DNA of 42,620 nucleotides, taken from NCBI GenBank assembly GCA_002720275.1, contig PBHR01000005.1:51886-94505 (forward strand), written 5' to 3'. A program made the translations under genes and the position numbers. Origin of the DNA: Methanobacteriota archaeon. GTDB taxonomy: Archaea > Thermoplasmatota > Poseidoniia > Poseidoniales > Poseidoniaceae. Shown here piece after piece: positions 9,870 to 18,612 of the stretch (within the stretch, counting starts at the first letter, position 1; each line of letters begins with the position of its first letter). A model generated the notes under the pieces. It saw only the letters and a list, made by a program, of their open reading frames with translations. It did no database searches and was not told the origin of the DNA.

Positions 9870-11510
9870 ATGGTAGATACAAAACAAGTTCCATTTGATT
9901 TACCTAATATGAGAATCAACCCCTTTAACATTAAACCACTAAATCCTAAAGATAAACAACTACTTGTTGGGAGAAATGAGATAATTTCAAAAATTATTGG
10001 GTGGTGTAAGCATAGATCCTCTAGGATGATACTATTAATCGGAAATAGAGGTACAGGAAGGACTTCTTTGCTTAATTTAGTCGGAAATGAGGCATTTAAG
10101 CATTTTCAATTCAATATATTCCCTACAAAAGACCCTATGAAGAACCTTTTAGAAGAACTATATATCACAGTAGTATCTGATTTTGAAGTCCCAAGAATGC
10201 ATCAACAACTACAAGAAAATTTAATTAATTCGATTCCTGAAACAGGTAGATTACCGATATTGAGTTTTGATTACCCCAACATGGCTGGAAGTGAAATTGC
10301 AGATGTTTTTAAACAATTATCTCAAATTTTAAGATCCTTAGATGCTGTTTCAATCATAGCTTTAACTCCTGCACAATTAGCAACTTGGCCACAAGAACTA
10401 ATTGATGAATTTGATGAAGAAATAAAAATAAATTCATTTAATAATTCTGAAATTCATGGAATGATTGCTAAAAGAGTTAGTTCTACATGTAGGGAAAAAT
10501 GGAAGCCAACCAAAGGTTTAGTTGATGAAATCCAAGAACGAACCTCGGGGCATCCCTCTGAATCAATTAAACTAATGAGAAAAATAGTACACAACATAAA
10601 AAATAAAGAAGATTATGATTCTGAATTAAATCAATTATTTTCAAATATCAAATCAAAAACAAATGATGATGACTCTGCTGAAACTCAAGAAGAAACCATA
10701 GAAGATCAAATTGAAGAAGATATCACAGAAGATTATGAAGAAACAGAAGGTGTTTTTGAAGAACCGCAAGAAGGGGAACTACAAGAAGAGGAATTACAAG
10801 ATGATCAAATAGAATATGATTATGAAGAATTAGAAGCATCTCAAATAAATGATGAAGAAAGCTATTTTGTAGAAAATAATGAAGAATATAACAAAATTAT
10901 CCCTGGAGAAATTGAAGAACCCCCATTACCAACAGGAGTATTTGGTAAATTAGGTGGAAGAACAAGAAATAGAAACAAATCAATGAGAAAAGATGGTTTT
11001 GCAGTGTTCCGTTCTGATTTAGAAACTATGAAAAAACTACAAGATAATTCTCCAACAGATGCACCAATATTAGAAACTGAAGATGTTGCATTATGGATTG
11101 ATGAACAAATTATTTCAAACACAACTTTTGGCAACGAATTTGCAAATGAAAAAGTGCAGAATAAAATTAAAATTCAAGAAGAAAATGCATTTGAAAATAC
11201 ATTAAAGGGAATTCAAGAAAACAAGATATTTTATCCACCAGAACAATCATTCAACCTAGATATTGAAAGATTGAGATCACTAGATAATAACGAAATAAAA
11301 GTGATTCAATTATGTTCTAAACGTGAAATTTCGCCCTCAGATGAAGAAATGAGGAACATATTGGGAGGAATAGGAAGAACTAGAGTGTCTCAGATATTTA
11401 ATGGACTACATAAACATGGTATTTTAAGTGTTAAAAAAATGGGACGGTCAAGAATGTTCTATTTATCAAACAGTGCAAAATCACAACTTATGGCGTGGGG
11501 TAAATTGTGA
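9870..11510 (+). CDS. Orc1/Cdc6-like AAA+ NTPase with acidic linker and C-terminal winged helix
   Basis: LLVGRNEIISKIIGWCKHRSSRMILLIGNRGTGRTSLLN (Walker A variant), long Asp/Glu-rich linker, C-term NEIKVIQLCSKREISPSDEEMRNILGGIGRTRVSQIFNGLHKHGILSVKKMGRSRMFYLS (wHTH). Confidence 0.7.
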   Translation: MVDTKQVPFDLPNMRINPFNIKPLNPKDKQLLVGRNEIISKIIGWCKHRSSRMILLIGNRGTGRTSLLNLVGNEAFKHFQFNIFPTKDPMKNLLEELYITVVSDFEVPRMHQQLQENLINSIPETGRLPILSFDYPNMAGSEIADVFKQLSQILRSLDAVSIIALTPAQLATWPQELIDEFDEEIKINSFNNSEIHGMIAKRVSSTCREKWKPTKGLVDEIQERTSGHPSESIKLMRKIVHNIKNKEDYDSELNQLFSNIKSKTNDDDSAETQEETIEDQIEEDITEDYEETEGVFEEPQEGELQEEELQDDQIEYDYEELEASQINDEESYFVENNEEYNKIIPGEIEEPPLPTGVFGKLGGRTRNRNKSMRKDGFAVFRSDLETMKKLQDNSPTDAPILETEDVALWIDEQIISNTTFGNEFANEKVQNKIKIQEENAFENTLKGIQENKIFYPPEQSFNLDIERLRSLDNNEIKVIQLCSKREISPSDEEMRNILGGIGRTRVSQIFNGLHKHGILSVKKMGRSRMFYLSNSAKSQLMAWGKL

Positions 11511-11520
11511 GGGACATTTT

Positions 11521-12516
11521 ATGCTAAAATGGGAAGTCTTTTCAAGCCATAAATTTGAAGGTGTAATAACTTCTATAGAATTTAATAAAATAGGTATTGC
11601 GATTTCAAATGAAAAGTATATTTGTTTTTTAGATTTTGATGGAAATCAAAAATGGAAAACAAAAATGCCATTCAAACCATATAAAATTAGAACCAATGAA
11701 CATATGCTTGGAGTCTTAATGGGTAATGGATTTGTGGTAATTGATTCTAATAACGGAGAACAATTGCACGAAGGAAGATCAACTCAAGGAGGTTTTTCAG
11801 ACATTATCAATAGACCCGGGGGGGGATGGATATTATCTGATCGTCATGAACAATTACATATCTTCAACAATCATGGTTTTGGAATTAAAAGATTGTTCTC
11901 AGGAAAAATTAGAAAATTATTAGGATGGATTGATCGAGATCACCTAATAATACATGATGGAGATGGTTGCTTACGATGTATTAGGTTGAAAATGAATTCA
12001 ACACAAAGACATATTGAAGACAGGGTTTGGTCCTGGTCATCAGAATTAAAAAACGGAGAAGTCCTAGTTCAATCATTAGATGGGAATATTTGGAAAGGTA
12101 AACCAAATATTTCTGGTTGGGATAGTCTTGAACTTTTTGATGAGAATTGTTTAGAGCCATTCAAATCAATATGGACTATAGAGGGATGGTGGATTTTGGA
12201 TATGGAAAACAAAATATTCAATAATCAAACTACACAAAATTTCGAAAATTTTGGAGACATTATTGCAAGTAACTCAAATGATTTATTTTCAATTGCGAAT
12301 AGGGAAGGTCTAATTAGAATTATAGGTTCAGGAAATTTAATCAAAAAGAAAAAGGAAAAAATAAGTTTTGAATATGAAAAGATGAAATTGTCATTAAATT
12401 CTGAAAAAAGAGATAAGATTTTCAAAATGGCTAAAAATGCTGAATTAATGAATGATTTTGAAAAGGCAAATGAATTATTTAAATCAATAGGAATAGAATA
12501 CGAGGAAGGTGCTTAA
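11521..12516 (+). CDS. Beta-propeller-like (PQQ/WD-type) protein
   Basis: Start at MLKWEVFSSHKFEGVITSIEF (ATG 11521). Repeating blade-like segments: YICFLDFDGNQKWKTKMP, GFVVIDSNNGEQLHEG, GWILSDRHEQLHIFNNHG. Confidence 0.6.
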   Translation: MLKWEVFSSHKFEGVITSIEFNKIGIAISNEKYICFLDFDGNQKWKTKMPFKPYKIRTNEHMLGVLMGNGFVVIDSNNGEQLHEGRSTQGGFSDIINRPGGGWILSDRHEQLHIFNNHGFGIKRLFSGKIRKLLGWIDRDHLIIHDGDGCLRCIRLKMNSTQRHIEDRVWSWSSELKNGEVLVQSLDGNIWKGKPNISGWDSLELFDENCLEPFKSIWTIEGWWILDMENKIFNNQTTQNFENFGDIIASNSNDLFSIANREGLIRIIGSGNLIKKKKEKISFEYEKMKLSLNSEKRDKIFKMAKNAELMNDFEKANELFKSIGIEYEEGA

Positions 12517-12811
12517 ATTGAATAAATTGGAATTAAATGAGGATTTAGTCAAACATTACATTGAACTAACAACAAAGGCTTTTGAAAAAGCCACACCATT
12601 AGTTGAAAAAGGAAGTGAAGACGAAAAAAGACTTAGTTCAATGTTAAAAATGGCTTTAGATTATCTTAATGATGCAAAATATTTCTTAGAAAAAGGGGAT
12701 CTTCTAAGAGCTTATGGAGCAATAAACTATTCTCATGCTTGGATTGATGCAGGAGTAAGGATTAAGTTACTTGATGGACATGGCGATGATGAATTGTTTA
12801 CACTTCCATAA
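12509..12811 (+). CDS. DUF357-family small archaeal protein
   Basis: KMALDYLNDAKYFLEKGDLLRAYGAINYSHAWIDAGVRI matches my knowledge of the archaeal DUF357 family. Start GTG 12509 or TTG 12518. Confidence 0.7.
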   Translation: MLKLNKLELNEDLVKHYIELTTKAFEKATPLVEKGSEDEKRLSSMLKMALDYLNDAKYFLEKGDLLRAYGAINYSHAWIDAGVRIKLLDGHGDDELFTLP

Positions 12812-12812
12812 T

Positions 12813-13184
12813 TCAAGAAACTAATTCTATTTTTTTCCCACCAACAACTTGAATGACTTTACAATTAGAATCAAATAATCTTTTTTTTAATTTTTTATCA
12901 ACTGTAAGAACAGGCCATCCGAATTCTTTTGAAAGATAAAACAGATTATCATCTGTATGGATTTTTTTAACAAAGTCAGATTCTAGAGGTTTAGATTTAT
13001 TCCTCAAAAGTTCTAAAAGAATAGACTTACTGCTAGTTTCCTGAAACCTTTCTAATTCACCCCATACAGAATCGATTACTATAAATTCATATTTGCCAAT
13101 AATTTCCAATAATGATAAATCAATATTTATCTCTGCATCAACTACAGCAATCCATCCACAAGAATCAACCAATATCTTTGGCAG
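12813..13184 (-). CDS. PIN-domain nuclease (Fcf1/VapC9-like), probable CTG start
   Basis: (M)PKILVDSCGWIAVVDAEINIDLSLLEIIGKYEFIVIDSVWGELERF...HTDDNLFYLSKEFGWPVLTVDKKLKKRL; PIN acidic residues; lies next to aIF2-gamma as in many archaea. SD GAGGTG is 5 nt before CTG 13184-13182. ORF track uses internal TTG 13172. Confidence 0.8.
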   Translation of the reverse strand: MPKILVDSCGWIAVVDAEINIDLSLLEIIGKYEFIVIDSVWGELERFQETSSKSILLELLRNKSKPLESDFVKKIHTDDNLFYLSKEFGWPVLTVDKKLKKRLFDSNCKVIQVVGGKKIELVS

Positions 13185-13193
13185 ATTAACACC

Positions 13194-14426
13194 TCAATCA
13201 ACAATACTAGCATGGCCAATTAATCTCCACCTTGTGCCCACTCTTCTTGAAAGACTTAAACGACTTCCAACATTTGCACAAATTGGTAATTTTAAATTTA
13301 AAAAAACTTTATTTTTTTGATTATTTGAAACAGTTCCAACTGATTTTGCAGTTGCAACTGTAACCATAAGAGTTTCACCGTGCCTTAAAGGGTAAACATC
13401 TGTAGAATCTCCTCCAGCACCAACCATTTCTTTTAATAAAGATACATCTAACTCAACCTTTGACCTAATTGGTGGCAAGTTTCCTTTAATTGCCACAACT
13501 TGACCTGATAAATTGTCACTTTTTGAAAAATTAGGATCTAATTTAGTAGCCATACCACAAAGGCCACCTGCATTCATTGAATCTAAATTTAAACCTCCTC
13601 CCTTAATACTTGAGATAGTAGATTCTATAGGTATCCAATTATCTTTTCCTGAAACTCTTCTACCAGGGCCTATTTCTATTTCATCTCCAACTTTAAATTG
13701 CCCCGATACAATACTTCCTCCAATTATCCCACCTTGTAAATCATTGGGCCTTGTACCTGGCCTATTTACATCGAATGACCTAGCTACATACAATAATGCA
13801 TCTTCTTTATCATTCCTTTCTGGTGTGGGTATTACCTTTTCAATTGTACTAATCAAAACATCCAAATTGACATCATGGTGAGCAGAAATAGGAATAATAG
13901 GTGCATTTTCAGCAATAGTTCCTTTCAAAAAATCTTTTATTTCCTTATGATTTTCAATTGATTTCTCCTTACTTATCAGATCTATTTTATTTTGAACTAC
14001 TATGATATTATTAATACCCGCTATTTCTAGAGCCATCAAATGTTCTCTTGTTTGTGGTTGGGGACAAGTTTCGTTTGCTGCAACCATCAATAAGGCTCCA
14101 TCCATAATACTAGCCCCACCAATCATTATTGCCATCAAAGTTTCATGCCCTGGAGCATCTACAAACGAAACTACTCTTTCTAATTCAACAGGGTCATCTT
14201 TTTCTCCAGCAGGATGTTTTCCTGATGCATAATATTCACCTTTTTTTGTCTTATAGAACGCTGTATCTGCATATCCTAATTTTATACTAATTCCTCTCTT
14301 TAATTCTTCTGAATGCGTATCTGTCCAAACACCAGACAGCGCTTTTGTAAGTGTTGTTTTTCCATGATCTACATGACCAACTAATCCAATATTTACTTCG
14401 GGTTGCTTTGGTAACTTTTTCGCCAG
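13194..14426 (-). CDS. Translation initiation factor aIF2 subunit gamma, probable CTG start
   Basis: In-frame translation upstream of the ORF-track start (14138) gives LAKKLPKQPEVNIGLVGHVDHGKTTLTKALSGVWTDTHSEELKRGISIKLGYADTAFYK...KHPAGEKDDPVELERVVSFVDAPGHETLMAIMIGGASIMDGALLMVAANETCPQPQTREHLMAL; all G-motifs present. Confidence 0.93.
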   Translation of the reverse strand: MAKKLPKQPEVNIGLVGHVDHGKTTLTKALSGVWTDTHSEELKRGISIKLGYADTAFYKTKKGEYYASGKHPAGEKDDPVELERVVSFVDAPGHETLMAIMIGGASIMDGALLMVAANETCPQPQTREHLMALEIAGINNIIVVQNKIDLISKEKSIENHKEIKDFLKGTIAENAPIIPISAHHDVNLDVLISTIEKVIPTPERNDKEDALLYVARSFDVNRPGTRPNDLQGGIIGGSIVSGQFKVGDEIEIGPGRRVSGKDNWIPIESTISSIKGGGLNLDSMNAGGLCGMATKLDPNFSKSDNLSGQVVAIKGNLPPIRSKVELDVSLLKEMVGAGGDSTDVYPLRHGETLMVTVATAKSVGTVSNNQKNKVFLNLKLPICANVGSRLSLSRRVGTRWRLIGHASIVD

Positions 14427-14457
14427 TTTTAATCCCCCGTTGTATTTAAGATAATTT

Positions 14458-14940
14458 TTAGTTTTCTTCGGAACTTTCAGTTCCTGAAATTTCAGCTAAA
14501 GATTTCTTACCTTTTCCAACAACTTTTAGATTTATTTGCCTAGTATCATTTGTAATAGTAGAACCACGGAATTTTTTACGCATTCTTAATCCTTCATGCT
14601 TAGTTCTGTATCTTTGGCCTTTTTTCATAAATATTTTATGTCCTTTAAACCCTGTTCCAGATGTAACCAAAATAGGTTTTTTAGATCCACCATCTAAGTC
14701 TCTACGCATTGGGGTTCCAACTTTATCACAACCACCAGTAATTTCCAACTTGTATCCATCTAAAGGTTCTTCTGAATCTTTGCTCTTTACAAACTGGCCT
14801 TCTACAACATCTCCAATTTTTTTCCCAATGAATTGATTATAATCACTACCGGAGATACTGAAAGGGTAACTTTTACCTCCATTTTTTGGATCTGTGTCGT
14901 TTATTACAGCAACAAACGTATTATCATCACCTTTAGCCAT
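14458..14940 (-). CDS. rps6e: Ribosomal protein S6e
   Basis: AVINDTDPKNGGKSYPFSISGSDYNQFIGKKIGDVVEGQF...LEITGGCDKVGTPMRRDLDG...KGQRYRTKHEGLRMRKKFRGSTIT. Confidence 0.95.
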   Translation of the reverse strand: MAKGDDNTFVAVINDTDPKNGGKSYPFSISGSDYNQFIGKKIGDVVEGQFVKSKDSEEPLDGYKLEITGGCDKVGTPMRRDLDGGSKKPILVTSGTGFKGHKIFMKKGQRYRTKHEGLRMRKKFRGSTITNDTRQINLKVVGKGKKSLAEISGTESSEEN

Positions 14941-15000
14941 ATCATATCTCCTTGCGACTCGCCCACTCTAGGTCTATTTATTACCTCATCGGGTCCAACA

Positions 15001-16188
15001 TCAAATATTAAATTGCCGATTAAGGTTTAATTCAAGCCTATTTATCAAATCAGAAGGCAAGATATTAGGCATCGATAAAAGTTGAGTTCTACCCCTTCCT
15101 TGAGGCATTGAACCGTATTTACTGGATATAAAGTCATTATTTTCTAAATCTTTAATATATTTCCATAATGTTGTATGTCCCTTTGGTGTTTGATTATATT
15201 CCTCGCATACAACCTTATACAATTGTTCTGCATCTCCGCTTGTAATTTCTGATTCTTTTTTCAAACGCCTACAAATAGCCAATAATAATAATTGCAAATG
15301 AGGTCTTAAATTATCAACAACATGCGGTTCTACTGCTACTACTTCCTTACTAGATATTGTCTGTATATCTTCTGGAATTATATTCTTCCTCCCATCTTTT
15401 TCCGCGTTTTTTGCAGCCCCTTCGATTAAATGTAAGACATTTCTTGCATCACCTTTTGAAGATGCAGAGGTTGCTATTAAATCTAATACTTCATCATCAT
15501 AAGATTCGTTAAACAATGATAGTTCAGCTCTTTGCTTAGCAATTTCAAACAAACCATTTTTATTATAACCACTAAGCCTAATATGATTACCTATACCTAA
15601 CCTTGAAATTACAGCACCCTCTAATAAATTCAATACAATCTCTTCTTGACTAATTAAAATTAATGATAAAGTCCCCTTGCCTTGTTTATCCTCATCAATC
15701 CTTAACAATTTGTAGAGGATATCATTGCCTTCTTTCATCAAAATATGATTAACTTCATCCAAGATTATCAAAAAATGTTGGTTTAAATTCCTCAGAATTT
15801 TTCTAATACTTGAAAGTACTTCACTTGAGGATAAACCCCTCACGGGGTAACCTGGGTCTAATTTTGTTATCACCTTGTGAAGAACTTGAGGAGTGGTATT
15901 GAAATTTCTACAATTTATATGAACATGAGATATCTTCCTTTTATTTGAAAAATTAAGTTCGATATCTTTAGCAAATACCTTTGCCAATGCAGTTTTACCA
16001 GAACCAACAGGGCCTGTAATTAATACATTACAACTAGTTTCAGGTAAAATAATCGTACTAAATATTGTAGCAAGATCAACTAATTTATCATCTCTCCCAA
16101 CTAAAGACTTTGGAATATAATCAAAACTTAATGGTTCTACATCTTTCAGTACCAAACCAGCACCTATTCGGTCAAGATATCCAGCCAT
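15001..16188 (-). CDS. Orc1/Cdc6 replication initiator
   Basis: LVGRDDKLVDLATIF...NVLITGPVGSGKTALAKVFAK (Walker A), FLIILDEVNHIL (Walker B), sensor-like LSLILISQEE, C-terminal winged helix. Confidence 0.9.
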   Translation of the reverse strand: MAGYLDRIGAGLVLKDVEPLSFDYIPKSLVGRDDKLVDLATIFSTIILPETSCNVLITGPVGSGKTALAKVFAKDIELNFSNKRKISHVHINCRNFNTTPQVLHKVITKLDPGYPVRGLSSSEVLSSIRKILRNLNQHFLIILDEVNHILMKEGNDILYKLLRIDEDKQGKGTLSLILISQEEIVLNLLEGAVISRLGIGNHIRLSGYNKNGLFEIAKQRAELSLFNESYDDEVLDLIATSASSKGDARNVLHLIEGAAKNAEKDGRKNIIPEDIQTISSKEVVAVEPHVVDNLRPHLQLLLLAICRRLKKESEITSGDAEQLYKVVCEEYNQTPKGHTTLWKYIKDLENNDFISSKYGSMPQGRGRTQLLSMPNILPSDLINRLELNLNRQFNI

Positions 16189-16262
16189 TCAATTGATGTT
16201 AATACCGATTGTTATTAGAGATTCTGAACAATAACAATTAAATTAATCGATAAAAATTAAAA

Positions 16263-17369
16263 TCAATGAATTTCATCAAACTTATAGCCATCTTCCCATT
16301 TTTTCTCACCCAATACAACTTCAAGTTCATAGGGGGTAATCATAGGTTTAGCATACTTTACAGCATCATCAATTGCAATTCTTGGACAAGCAGTATTTAC
16401 AAAAACGTCTACGGGATAGAAATCAATTAATTCAGGGCCTACATGCTCCATAGCTAACAAATATCCTTTCTTACCATGTTTCTCTAGTTTATTTTTCATC
16501 CTTATTGCTAAATTTCTTCGCATTTGACCTGGTTTAGCTCCTATAAGAATTCCAAATCTTTCTTTATCCATTGAAGACATTATTAATCCTGATCTTTGCC
16601 TAAGAATTCGTTCTATACGTTCTCGACCCATTTCTTTTGCTTCTCCAGTATAAGGATCTAACATAGCCAATGGTTTCCCCGTGTGTAATACTAATCCAAT
16701 TGGATGGAAATCGCCACTACCAAGGAAGATATAATGTCCTATTGAAGGATCATCCCCTGAATAATTACAGCCAAGTACTTGCCCTGGGAACGTTAAACGA
16801 GCACCCCCAATAGGTACAACAACCTCAAATCCAGCCTCTTCAAAGTATTTTTTATACGTTGGAAGTAAATGTAAGTGCTGAATACTTCCAACTAATCCTA
16901 ATTTAACGTCTTTCAGTGGTGAAACCCTACCAACCATATCCTCAAACTTGTCAAGTGCCTCTAATTCAGATAAAACTGGCCCTGAGGGATTGTTAAGCCT
17001 CTCAATTGCAATATCCCTATGAGCATGAAGAAATGGCATAACTGGTGCAATCTCTGGCACGCCATCATAAGTTACAGGTATGAATTGAGTAGGCATTCCA
17101 GAATCTATATTCATCTGTGAATGCCCCATATGAGCAACTAATTCAACTCCAATATTTTGCATCTTATCGTGAACTAAATCACAAGCACCATAACAAGGGT
17201 CCGCAGAAAGAACTACTCTAGCGGAAGTTTCCGATTCAATTTGATCCATCATCTCTAATGCCTGCATTTTAAGTCCTTCTGGAACCTGTAATGCAACTAA
17301 TCGAGTGTCATTCTTCTTAATTCTCTTGACTAAATCATCAAGTTCAAATTCATGTCTACTCAAGTCCAA
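16263..17369 (-). CDS. dph2: Diphthamide biosynthesis enzyme Dph2 (2-(3-amino-3-carboxypropyl)histidine synthase)
   Basis: VLSADPCYGACDLVHDKMQNIGVELVAHMGHSQM; FLGSGDFHPIGLVLHTGKPLAMLDPYTGE; VNTACPRIAIDD. TTG start after GGTGAT SD. Confidence 0.93.
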   Translation of the reverse strand: MDLSRHEFELDDLVKRIKKNDTRLVALQVPEGLKMQALEMMDQIESETSARVVLSADPCYGACDLVHDKMQNIGVELVAHMGHSQMNIDSGMPTQFIPVTYDGVPEIAPVMPFLHAHRDIAIERLNNPSGPVLSELEALDKFEDMVGRVSPLKDVKLGLVGSIQHLHLLPTYKKYFEEAGFEVVVPIGGARLTFPGQVLGCNYSGDDPSIGHYIFLGSGDFHPIGLVLHTGKPLAMLDPYTGEAKEMGRERIERILRQRSGLIMSSMDKERFGILIGAKPGQMRRNLAIRMKNKLEKHGKKGYLLAMEHVGPELIDFYPVDVFVNTACPRIAIDDAVKYAKPMITPYELEVVLGEKKWEDGYKFDEIH

Positions 17370-17377
17370 AATATCAC

Positions 17378-17941
17378 CTATAAGAAAACGACGTTTTCAC
17401 CATCCATATCAACCCTTATCAAAGATTGGATGTTTTCGTTTGTTTTTTCTTTCAATTCATTTAATCCATTACCTTTTTCAAAAATAATTATTATTTCAGA
17501 AATAATTGCCTTAGATGCTTTCACGCCCTTGATAATTGAATACATAGTCCCACCAGTGGACAAGACATCATCGATAATTAAAATTCTCTCTTCAGGATTA
17601 ATATCATTAATATATAATTCTCCTTTTGAATATCCTGTACTCTGATCTACGCAAATCTCTCCCTCAAGTCCATAACTTCTTTTCCTAGCAATAACCATTG
17701 GTTTCTTCATTTTATAGGCTAACAAGGTACTAATCGGAAGACCCATGGCCTCAATTCCTAAAATCACATCAACTTCATCCCAATTAACCATTTTAATAAT
17801 TGATTCTAAAACTAAATCCATCAATTCATAATTTAATCTAGGAACGCCATCTGATAAAGGGTTCACAAAATAAGCATACTCACCCTTCCATACTATTGGA
17901 GAATTTTTAAGACTCTTTCTAAGAGCCTCTTTCAAATCCAT
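17378..17941 (-). CDS. Purine phosphoribosyltransferase (archaeal hypoxanthine/adenine PRTase family)
   Basis: SPIVWKGEYAYFVNPLSDGVP; PRPP motif RILIIDDVLSTGGTM. Confidence 0.85.
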   Translation of the reverse strand: MDLKEALRKSLKNSPIVWKGEYAYFVNPLSDGVPRLNYELMDLVLESIIKMVNWDEVDVILGIEAMGLPISTLLAYKMKKPMVIARKRSYGLEGEICVDQSTGYSKGELYINDINPEERILIIDDVLSTGGTMYSIIKGVKASKAIISEIIIIFEKGNGLNELKEKTNENIQSLIRVDMDGENVVFL

Positions 17942-17962
17942 TTTTGCACGACCTTTGAAAAA

Positions 17963-18502
17963 TTAAGCCAATCCTTTTACATGTTCGTGACCACTTACAA
18001 GAGAGATCTTACAAGGAGTTGGAAATTTCATACTTGCTTTCCTTAATGCTGATTTTGCTTCTAGAAAGTCTTTAGGAGTGCATTTCAATGAAATTATCAC
18101 TTGTCCTCTCTTCACCCTAGCTGCAGTTCCTACATTCTTTCCAAATGATTGCCTCATACCCATTGAAACACGATCGGCTCCTGCACCTGTTGCTTGTTTG
18201 TTTTCTCTCAAAACATGATGTGGATATGTGTGTATTTTCAACGAATAACCATCAACTCCAGCAGCATTTCTAATCGTTGCATTAGAAATAACTCTAGCTG
18301 CCTCCAAAGCAGTATGTCTAATTTGACAAGATTCTTTGGCAATGAGATTTAATTCCAATTCAAATCCACCTAATTCTGCAAGTCTCCGATTACCTGTATG
18401 GAATTGTAAAATACGATTATTTGGAACACCACCCATATACTTTCTTCTAGTATATGCAGGACCTGAAATTCTGCGATACATCTTTGCGGGTTTACGTGCC
18501 AT
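17963..18502 (-). CDS. rpl10e: Ribosomal protein L10e (uL16 family)
   Basis: MARKPAKMYRRISGPAYTRRKYMGGVPNNRILQFHTGN; RVKRGQVIISLKC. Confidence 0.95.
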   Translation of the reverse strand: MARKPAKMYRRISGPAYTRRKYMGGVPNNRILQFHTGNRRLAELGGFELELNLIAKESCQIRHTALEAARVISNATIRNAAGVDGYSLKIHTYPHHVLRENKQATGAGADRVSMGMRQSFGKNVGTAARVKRGQVIISLKCTPKDFLEAKSALRKASMKFPTPCKISLVSGHEHVKGLA

Positions 18503-18538
18503 TTCTAACCAACTCAGAACAAGCCGACTAGCGAGGCG

Positions 18539-18545
18539 TATATAA
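18539..18545 (-). promoter_or_regulatory. Candidate TATA box of the L10e operon
   Basis: TTATATA on the minus strand, 36-43 nt upstream of the L10e ATG at 18502, inside the divergent intergenic region. Confidence 0.45.
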
Positions 18546-18612
18546 CGCTAATTGGGTTAAGAAAACTGGTTAAGTTTCGGCAAGATACTTCAAGTACACC
18601 CATACTCGGGGA

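Noticed and set aside
13194-14138. Truncated aIF2-gamma pseudogene as the ORF track would imply
   Set aside because: The frame continues upstream with all G-domain motifs intact; only the start codon is non-canonical.
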